Positions 58,113 through 64,000 of a stretch of DNA of 64,000 bases are shown piece after piece. Each line of letters opens with the position of its first letter. The first letter of the stretch is position 1. The notes beneath the pieces were generated by a model, which was not told the DNA's origin, did not search any database, and saw nothing but the letters and a program-made list of their open reading frames with translations. Source of the stretch: Phenylobacterium sp. (lineage in GTDB: Bacteria; Pseudomonadota; Alphaproteobacteria; Caulobacterales; Caulobacteraceae); contig NZ_JAUXXE010000034.1 in NCBI RefSeq assembly GCF_030681155.1, positions 122,554 through 186,553 on the forward strand. The letters are read 5' to 3'. The position numbers and the translations under genes were made by a program.

Positions 58113-60614
58113 TTGAGTTCCGTTCTAGCCCACGGCCGCGCCCCGGCCGGTCTGATCCTTCGACTTCTCGCCGGCGTGGCGGTGGTTTCGCTGATGGCCG
58201 GGAGCGCTCAGGCCCAGACTGAGACGGGGGCGGCCGAACACGAAGAGGACACCGAGGTCGAGGAGTTCGTGGTCAGCGGCGCCCGCACCCTGCCGGGCGC
58301 GGTGATCGGCGACATCGCCCCCGAGCTCAGCATCTCGCCGCGCGAGATCCGGGCCTATGGCGCGGCGAGCGTGACCGAACTGCTGGACGCCCTGGCGCCG
58401 CAGACGAGCAGCGGCCAGGGCGGCGGGCGGCCGGTGGTGCTGATCAACGGGGCGCGGACCTCCGGCTTCTCCGAAATCCGCGACATGCCGACCGAGGCCA
58501 TCGCGCGGGTCGACATCCTGCCTGAGGAAGTCTCGCTGAAGTACGGCTATCCGGCCGAGCAGAAGGTGATCAACATCGTGCTGCGCCAGCGCTTCCAGGC
58601 CTGGCTGGCCGAGGGGATCGGGTCGACGCCGACCCAGTCGGGCGGCGGCCAGAGCGTGGGGGCGCATGGCGGGCTGCTGAAGATCCAGCAAGGCCGGCGG
58701 CTGACGCTCGACGCCAAGGTGACCGAGGTCGAGCCGATCCTGGAGAGCGACCGCGACGTGGAAGGCGGCGAGGGGGCGTTCCGGACGCTGCAATCGGGCT
58801 CCACCGACGTGACGCTGAACGCGGTGCTGGCCCAACCGCTGGGCCGGGGCGTGTCGGGCACGGTCAACGGGACGTTCCAATCCACCGACACCGACTCGCG
58901 TCTGGGCCAATCGTCGGCCACCGGCGAGCCGCTGCTGCGGCGCTCGAAGGTCGAGGACGGCCGGTTGGCCGGGGTGATGAGCGGGGCCTATGCCGGGTGG
59001 CAGTGGTCCTACACCGCCGAGCTTTCGAACAATGTCTCGAAGTCGAACACCGACCGGGCGCTGGCGGCGCTGGCCTATACCGACTGGACGCGGGCGGTGA
59101 CCACGTCGGCCCAGACCGACCTGGTGCTGAACCGGGCGTTCGGGTCGTTGCCGGCCGGGCAAATCAGCTCGACCCTGACGGCGCGGGCCTCGACCATGGA
59201 GCTGGAGAGCGACTCGCTGCGCGCCGGGATCAGCCAGGCCAGCGACCTGACGCGGACCATCGGCCAGCTCCAGGCCAGCTTCGACGTGCCGCTGACGCGG
59301 GCGGGCGAGGGGCTGGGCGAGACGGTCGGCAAGGTGTCGGGCAACGTCAATCTGGGCATCCAGAACCTGTCGGACTTCGGCGATCTGGCGACGCTTGGCG
59401 CCGGACTGAACTGGACGCCGGTGAAGCCGGTGCGGTTCCTGGCCTCCTACAGCCGCACCGACCAGGCTCCGACGATGAACCAGCTCGGCGACCCGGTGAC
59501 GGCGACGCCCGGCGTGCGGGTGTTCGACTTCGAGCGCGGCGAGAGCGTGGAAGTGATCCGCGTCACCGGCGGCTCGCCCGACCTGGATGGCGGCCGGAAG
59601 GACGTCCTGAAGCTGGGCGTCACCTACAAGCCGTTCGAGAAGACCAACCTGACCTTCCAGGCCAACTACGTCTCGACCCGGACAGACGATGCGGTGGTCG
59701 CCTTCCCCTCGGCCTCGACCCAGGTGGAGGACGCCTTCCCGGAGCGCTTCCGCCGCGACGCCGACGGGGTGCTGGTGCAGATCGACGCCCGGCCGGTGAA
59801 CTTCGCGCGCCAGGCGCGGGACGAGCTGCGCTGGGGCTTCACCTATTCGCGGTCCGTCGGACCGCCGCCGCCTACGCCGGAGCAGATCGCGGCCATGCGC
59901 CGTGCGCGCGCCGAGGCGCGGTCGGCGACTGAGGGCGCTCCAGCCGGACAGGCGCAAGGGCAAGCGCCGGGCGGGACGCCAGGCGAGCCGCCGCGTGAAG
60001 GCCCGCCGCCTGGCGAGGGCGGTGGTCCTCTGGCGGGCGGTCCTGGCGGTGGCGGATTTGCAGGGCGCGGCGGACCGGGCGGGCCCGGTGGTCGCGGCGG
60101 CGGGTTTGGCGGCTTCGGCGGCGGCGGTCCGCGCGGCGGGGTGTTCCAGGTGGGCCTCTATCACACGCTGGCGTTCCGCGACGACGTGCTGATCCGGCCC
60201 GGCCTGCCCAAGCTCGACCTGCTGGACGGCGGCGCTCTGGGCAATGGCGGCGGCTCGCCCCGCAACCAGATCGACCTGCAGACCAACTACACCAAGGGCG
60301 GGCTGGGCGTGGCGATGAACGCCAAGTGGCAGAGCGCGACGCATGTCGACGGCGGGACGGCGGCGGAGAACCTGGAGTTCGAGGACTTCGCCACGGTGAA
60401 CCTGCGGCTGTTCGCAGACCTCGGCCAGCAGCCCATCGCCCGTCAGTACAAGTGGCTGCGCGGCGCGCGGGCGACGCTGTCGATCAACAACGTGTTCGAC
60501 AGCCGCCAGGATGTCCGCAGCCCCGCCGGCCTGACGCCGATCAGCTATCAGCCGGACCTCATGGACCCGGTCGGCCGTTCGGTGAAGCTGACGGTGCGCA
60601 AGCTCATCTTCTGA
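58113..60614 (+). CDS. TonB-dependent receptor with long Gly/Pro-rich insert
   Basis: 833-residue outer-membrane receptor. Signal peptide 1-35 (ending SAQAQ); TonB-box-like acidic segment with VEEFVVSGART; plug domain (about 65-175) with SVTELLDALAPQTSSGQGGG, RPVVLINGARTSGFSEIRDM and ERVDIL-like RVDILPEEVSLKYGYPAEQK; then beta-barrel strands to a C-terminal LTVRKLIF. Near residues 605-680 lies an Ala/Gly/Pro-rich insert (PGGTPGEPPREGPPPGEGGG; GGRGGGFGGFGGGGPRGG) inside the barrel region, probably an extracellular or periplasmic loop. The start is TTG 58113 behind CCAGG. The 3' end overlaps that of an AraC gene. The ligand is unknown. Confidence 0.85.
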   Translation: MSSVLAHGRAPAGLILRLLAGVAVVSLMAGSAQAQTETGAAEHEEDTEVEEFVVSGARTLPGAVIGDIAPELSISPREIRAYGAASVTELLDALAPQTSSGQGGGRPVVLINGARTSGFSEIRDMPTEAIARVDILPEEVSLKYGYPAEQKVINIVLRQRFQAWLAEGIGSTPTQSGGGQSVGAHGGLLKIQQGRRLTLDAKVTEVEPILESDRDVEGGEGAFRTLQSGSTDVTLNAVLAQPLGRGVSGTVNGTFQSTDTDSRLGQSSATGEPLLRRSKVEDGRLAGVMSGAYAGWQWSYTAELSNNVSKSNTDRALAALAYTDWTRAVTTSAQTDLVLNRAFGSLPAGQISSTLTARASTMELESDSLRAGISQASDLTRTIGQLQASFDVPLTRAGEGLGETVGKVSGNVNLGIQNLSDFGDLATLGAGLNWTPVKPVRFLASYSRTDQAPTMNQLGDPVTATPGVRVFDFERGESVEVIRVTGGSPDLDGGRKDVLKLGVTYKPFEKTNLTFQANYVSTRTDDAVVAFPSASTQVEDAFPERFRRDADGVLVQIDARPVNFARQARDELRWGFTYSRSVGPPPPTPEQIAAMRRARAEARSATEGAPAGQAQGQAPGGTPGEPPREGPPPGEGGGPLAGGPGGGGFAGRGGPGGPGGRGGGFGGFGGGGPRGGVFQVGLYHTLAFRDDVLIRPGLPKLDLLDGGALGNGGGSPRNQIDLQTNYTKGGLGVAMNAKWQSATHVDGGTAAENLEFEDFATVNLRLFADLGQQPIARQYKWLRGARATLSINNVFDSRQDVRSPAGLTPISYQPDLMDPVGRSVKLTVRKLIF

Positions 60615-61617
60615 GGAAGGCGCGCGGACTGTCTCCGGTCCAGCGCTTGAAGGCGCGGGAGAACGAGCTGGGGTCGGAGAAGCCGACCAGATAGGCGGTT
60701 TCGTTCACAGAGGTCTTGGCTCCGCCCAGATAGTGCAGTGCCATGCGGCGGCGCAGGTCGTCGACCAGTGTCTCGTAGGTCAGGCCCTCGGCCTTCAGCC
60801 GCCGATAGAGCGTCTGGCGGCTGAGGCCAAGCTGCCGGGCGGCGTCGCTCATGCGCAGGTCGCCCTTGTGCAGCAGGGGGATCAGCAGACCCTCGACCCG
60901 GCCGCGCGTCGTGGCGGCGTTCTCCAGGCTCGCCAGCAGGCGGGCGGCATGGTCGCTGAGCACGCCGAAGGCGTAGCGGCTGGGGTTGTGCAGTTCGATG
61001 GCCAGCCACGACGGGTCGATCATGATGGCGTTGCGAGCAGCCTTGAAGGTCACCGGAACCTTCAGAACCTGCTCGTATTCGGCGGCGTAGGCCGGCGCAG
61101 GGTGGGTGACGTGGACCGCCTTGGCGAAGGCCGCGCCGGGGAAGTGGCGGCTGGTCTCGGCGATGAACCGCGACCAGGTGGATTCGGTGAGTTCGGGAAA
61201 GCTGTTCGGATCGCGGCGGGTATCGACCAGCCATAGCTCGCCGTCGTGTTGCGCGATCTGGAACCGGCCGCCGGAACCGGGGACGTCGACCTCGGCGACC
61301 AATGCGCCGTAGCGGTTCAGCTGGACCAGCGCCTCGCCCATGGTCGGGGCCGCGTAGCAGATCAGGCCGACGACGGACATTTCCTTGAGATCCTGGTGAG
61401 CCCCCAGGTGCAGCGCCAGGGACGGGGCCTGGCACAGTGACTTGGCCGCGCTCATCAGGGCGACATAGCTGGCCAGCGGCACGCGGCCGTCGGGGTCGCT
61501 CAGGTCACCCGGATGGATGCCCGACCGCTCGGCGAGGGCGCGGCTGTCCGCGCCTCGGGACACGGCGTAGCGCATCAGATTGTCGGCGTACCCCGCCGAG
61601 ACCGTGGCCGCAGCCAT
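60604..61617 (-). CDS. AraC-family transcriptional regulator
   Basis: 337 residues. An N-terminal ligand-binding region of the arabinose-binding-like type (about 15-200; YVALMSAAKSLCQAPSLALH, GLICYAAPTMGEAL) is followed by the double HTH domain (about 235-335; MSDAARQLGLSRQTLYRRLK, ETAYLVGFSDPSSFSRAFKR, TGDSPRAFLRR). ATG 61617 has AAGAGG eight bases upstream and gives the usual length; the frame stays open to 61680 with three other ATGs. It is divergent from the DUF2306 gene and convergent with the TonB receptor gene, either of which could be a target. Confidence 0.85.
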   Translation of the reverse strand: MAAATVSAGYADNLMRYAVSRGADSRALAERSGIHPGDLSDPDGRVPLASYVALMSAAKSLCQAPSLALHLGAHQDLKEMSVVGLICYAAPTMGEALVQLNRYGALVAEVDVPGSGGRFQIAQHDGELWLVDTRRDPNSFPELTESTWSRFIAETSRHFPGAAFAKAVHVTHPAPAYAAEYEQVLKVPVTFKAARNAIMIDPSWLAIELHNPSRYAFGVLSDHAARLLASLENAATTRGRVEGLLIPLLHKGDLRMSDAARQLGLSRQTLYRRLKAEGLTYETLVDDLRRRMALHYLGGAKTSVNETAYLVGFSDPSSFSRAFKRWTGDSPRAFLRR

Positions 61618-61735
61618 GCGCCCATCCTCTTGAGCCATCCGCTTGAAACCGAAAGCCATGTTTCTGGCCCCGGCCGTCATGTGCGCCCGAAAGTGCCCGG
61701 GCTATCGCTGGGCCGCAACGGCGTTGAGGACCCGC

Positions 61736-62560
61736 ATGACCGCAATCACATCGGCCGCTCGCGCGCAGGACAGACCGGCCGCCGATAGGGCGCTCGCCGG
61801 CGTGGCGGCGCTGTGGTGGGGCGTGGCCCTGATCGGCCAGTGGCTGTTCGTCGCCTATGTCGCGGCCTTCTATGGCGGGGCGGCGGTCGGCGGCGACTTC
61901 GAGCGCTGGAACGAGGTGCTGGTCGGCGGCTATGTGCGCGGCGGGACGCTGGGCAATGTGGTGTTGGCCGCCCATCTGGCGCTGGCGGTGGTGATCACCC
62001 TGGGCGGGCCGCTGCAAATGGTCCCGCAGATTCGCGCTCGCGCCTTGCCGTTCCACCGTTGGAACGGGCGGCTCTACATGTTGGTCGCCCTGATCATCAG
62101 CCTGGCGGGCCTGTACATGGTCTGGACCAGGGGCACGGCCGGCGGGACCGCGATGCGCGTCGGCATCAGCCTCAACGGCGTGCTGATCATCGCGGCGGGG
62201 GCTCTGGCCTGGCGATACGTGCGGGCCGGAGACATCGCCGCGCACCGTCGCTGGGCGCTGCGAACCTTCATGCTGGTCAGCGGGGTGTGGTTCTTCCGGG
62301 TCGGGCTGATGGCGTGGATCCTGGCGAACCAGGGACCGGCCCTGATCGGCGATGACTTCGACGGCCCGTTCGTGCGGTTCTGGGCGTTCGGCTGCTACCT
62401 CGCGCCGCTGGCCATGCTGGAGATATATCTGCGCGCTGGGAGCGGGGCGGGGCGGTCAGCCAAGTTCGCGGCGGCCGGGCTGCTGCTGGTGGTCACGGCC
62501 GGGGTTGGTGTCGGCATCTTGGGCGCGGCGATGGGGATGTGGCTGCCGCGCGTTTCATAG
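61736..62560 (+). CDS. DUF2306 integral membrane protein
   Basis: 274 residues with about seven hydrophobic helices. The family signature is visible as FHRWNGRLYMLVALIISLAG and IAAHRRWALRTFMLVSGVWF; the histidines in both may bind haem or a quinone, as suggested for related b-type membrane proteins. ATG 61736 is preceded by GAGGA; the frame extends to 61643, but that part overlaps the AraC gene. The function is unknown. Confidence 0.78.
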   Translation: MTAITSAARAQDRPAADRALAGVAALWWGVALIGQWLFVAYVAAFYGGAAVGGDFERWNEVLVGGYVRGGTLGNVVLAAHLALAVVITLGGPLQMVPQIRARALPFHRWNGRLYMLVALIISLAGLYMVWTRGTAGGTAMRVGISLNGVLIIAAGALAWRYVRAGDIAAHRRWALRTFMLVSGVWFFRVGLMAWILANQGPALIGDDFDGPFVRFWAFGCYLAPLAMLEIYLRAGSGAGRSAKFAAAGLLLVVTAGVGVGILGAAMGMWLPRVS

Positions 62561-62637
62561 GTTCCAGCCACGCTTGCCCACCGCCCGGCCTGAGCCTAGG
62601 GTTGGGGTAAGTTTACAACATAAAGGGATGGGAACCG

Positions 62638-63471
62638 ATGAGCGCAGCCGTGGATGCGATACCGGCGAAGGATGCCGCGGACGAGGTCCTGTACGAGGTG
62701 TCCGACGCGATCGCGACCCTCACCCTCAATCGGCCCGAGCGGCTGAACACCATTTCGGGGCCGATGCTGGCCCGGCTGACCCAACTGCTGATCAAGGCCA
62801 ACGAGGATCCCGAGGTGCGGGTCATCGTGCTGACCGGCACGGGCCGCGCGTTCTGCGCCGGGCTCGACCTGGTCGATGCGACTCAAGGCTCGGGCATCGG
62901 TTCGGACAAGCAGGTCGCGACGGTCTCGGTGAACCTGGACCTGCGCAACACCCCGCCGACCGTGCTTTTCGCGTGTGACAAGCCAACCATCTGCTCGCTG
63001 AACGGCTCGGCCGCCGGCTATGGGCTGGATACGGCCATGGGCTGTGACATCCGCATCGCCGGCGAGAGCGCCAAGATGGCCGCCGCCTTCGTCAAGCGCG
63101 GGGTGGTGCCGGAATCCGGCGGGACCTGGATCCTGCCGCGGCTGCTGGGCTGGTCGAAGGCCGCCGAGTTGATCTTCACCGGCCGCACGCTTTCGGCCCG
63201 CGAGAGCCTGGAGCTAGGCTTGGTGAACCACGTGGTTCCGGACGCCGAGTTGGCCGCCAAGACCCGCGAGATCGCCCTGGAAATGGCGGCCAATGCGCCA
63301 CTGGCGGTGCAGTCGGCCAAGCGGCTGATGCGGATGGGGCTGACCGAGACGTTCAACGACCACGTCCACCACGTCTATCTGCAGTTCCTGCAACTGATCC
63401 GGACCAGCGACTTCCGCGAGGGCATGACCTCGTTCCTGGAAAAGCGGCCGGCCGACTTCCAGGGGCGCTGA
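62638..63471 (+). CDS. Enoyl-CoA hydratase/isomerase family protein
   Basis: 277-residue crotonase-fold enzyme. The oxyanion hole is formed by GRAFCAGLDL and NGSAAGYGLDTAMGCDIRIA; the catalytic-acid segment is GVVPESGGTWILPRLLGW. Members hydrate or isomerise acyl-CoA double bonds in beta-oxidation or related pathways. The start ATG 62638 follows AAGGGA. The next gene, on the same strand after 131 bp, is a nitroreductase; the gap holds a hairpin. Confidence 0.9.
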   Translation: MSAAVDAIPAKDAADEVLYEVSDAIATLTLNRPERLNTISGPMLARLTQLLIKANEDPEVRVIVLTGTGRAFCAGLDLVDATQGSGIGSDKQVATVSVNLDLRNTPPTVLFACDKPTICSLNGSAAGYGLDTAMGCDIRIAGESAKMAAAFVKRGVVPESGGTWILPRLLGWSKAAELIFTGRTLSARESLELGLVNHVVPDAELAAKTREIALEMAANAPLAVQSAKRLMRMGLTETFNDHVHHVYLQFLQLIRTSDFREGMTSFLEKRPADFQGR

Positions 63472-63493
63472 CACTCAGCGCTGCTGACCTTGC

Positions 63494-63514
63494 GGCCCTG
63501 GCCTCGCCAGGGCC
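63494..63514 (+). terminator. Hairpin after the enoyl-CoA hydratase gene
   Basis: An 8-bp perfect stem, GGCCCTGG (63494-63501) and CCAGGGCC (63507-63514), with a 5-nt loop, lies 22 bp after the stop. It lacks a T-tract, so it may be a weak terminator. Confidence 0.4.
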
Positions 63515-63602
63515 GAAACATCCTGTGGGCTTCCGCGGCGTGGCGGTTGTAGGCTGCAGTTTTCCACCATTTGAACCGCGCCAAGTATTTCAGGGACCAT
63601 CC

Positions 63603-64000
63603 ATGCAGTTTGACGACGTTATCCTCGGTCGCCGAAGCATCCGCGGTTACAAGCCCGATCCCGTTCCACGGGCGCTGATCGAGGAAATCATTGGCCTGGC
63701 GATGCGTGCGCCGTCGTCGATGAACACCCAGCCGTGGAATTTCTACATCATCACTGGCGAGCCGCTGGACCGCATCCGCGCCGGCAACACCGAGCGGATG
63801 GTGGCGGGCGTTCCGCAGTCGCGCGAGTTCCGGACCGGGCAGGCCTTTGAGGGGCCGCACCGCGACCGGCAGGTCGGCGTCGCCAAGCAACTGTTCTCGG
63901 CGATGGGGATCGCGCGGGAGGACAAGGAGATGCGCCAGGATTGGGTGCTGCGCGGCTTCCGTCAGTTCGATGCACCTGTCTGCGTGATCGTGACCTACGA
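63603..64000 (+). CDS. Nitroreductase family protein (3' truncated by window)
   Basis: The open frame begins at ATG 63603 and runs to the window end (132 codons). It opens MQFDDVILGRRSIRGYKPDP and continues IGLAMRAPSSMNTQPWNFYI, the FMN-binding motifs of the nitroreductase fold (RRSIRxY; APSSxNxQPW). Family members reduce nitro compounds, quinones or enoate-type substrates with NAD(P)H. It may be followed by other genes beyond the window. Confidence 0.88.
   Translation, partial: MQFDDVILGRRSIRGYKPDPVPRALIEEIIGLAMRAPSSMNTQPWNFYIITGEPLDRIRAGNTERMVAGVPQSREFRTGQAFEGPHRDRQVGVAKQLFSAMGIAREDKEMRQDWVLRGFRQFDAPVCVIVTY

Noticed and set aside
58125..60344. 739-codon minus-strand frame opposite the TonB receptor
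   Set aside because: Arg/His/Leu-rich shadow frame without motifs; the plus-strand frame has signal peptide, plug and barrel features.

Overview
The window reads as chromosomal DNA of a high-GC alphaproteobacterium of the order Caulobacterales (Caulobacter or Phenylobacterium-like). The evidence is a close PleC-type cell-fate kinase (838 residues, phospho-His at 605), a split MetH, an ArsR-methyltransferase regulator on the methionine operon, a subclass B3 metallo-beta-lactamase of the Caulobacter type, a PEPxxWA-CTERM protein, an alphaproteobacterial LexA box (GTTC-N7-GTTC) and a GGAAC-N16-CGTA EcfG-like promoter. Gene density is high, many genes overlap by 4 bp, and I saw no rRNA, tRNA or CRISPR array.

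Layout. 1-3.7 kb: end of a PepSY protein, an OmpR-type regulator with its kinase, and an unrecognised 460-residue protein. 3.8-7.7 kb: cytochrome c maturation operon ccmI-ccmE-ccmF-ccmH. 7.9-11.6 kb: a DegP/HtrA protease followed by a second two-component pair. 11.6-14.5 kb: glnE, interrupted by an in-frame amber codon exactly before its first catalytic SDID motif. 14.6-16.5 kb: EF-hand protein, ECF sigma factor, probable anti-sigma factor and a periplasmic metal-sensor-like protein. 16.5-22.3 kb (minus strand): pepN, a receiver-only regulator and pleC. 22.4-32.5 kb: OmpW-like porin under a FixK/FNR-like box, two paired acyl-CoA dehydrogenases, a glycosyltransferase, a VWA-domain protein, an MDR oxidoreductase, a CsbD stress protein and the ABC-F factor EttA. 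32.5-38.1 kb: an intergenic hairpin repeat, a LigB-type dioxygenase, two MFS transporters, a small P-loop kinase-like protein and a D-2-hydroxyacid dehydrogenase. 38.1-41.7 kb: a large repeat-bearing autotransporter. 42.1-43.9 kb: minC-minD-minE.

44.0-50.6 kb is a methionine/one-carbon operon: a SahR-like ArsR-methyltransferase regulator with a perfect 20-bp palindrome at its start, metF, a metallo-beta-lactamase translationally linked to both neighbours, and methionine synthase in two genes. A PEP-CTERM protein with a strong terminator ends this block.

51.4-58.0 kb is the accessory region. It holds one long, visibly AT-richer gene for a SIR2-NACHT (STAND) protein with intact NADase and ATPase motifs, almost certainly an anti-phage abortive-infection defence protein of the Avs/SIR2-STAND type. 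Next to it are a LexA box between two divergent genes and a 1261-bp IS3-family element (13-bp perfect terminal inverted repeats, 4-bp target duplication GGAG) that has split a gene for a Sf6-type terminase-small-subunit-like HTH protein. The IS transposase is itself frameshifted.

58.1-64.0 kb returns to core-like genes: a TonB-dependent receptor with a long Gly/Pro-rich insert, an AraC regulator, a DUF2306 membrane protein, an enoyl-CoA hydratase and the start of a nitroreductase. The long ORFs on the opposite strand of most genes are high-GC shadows and are not annotated.
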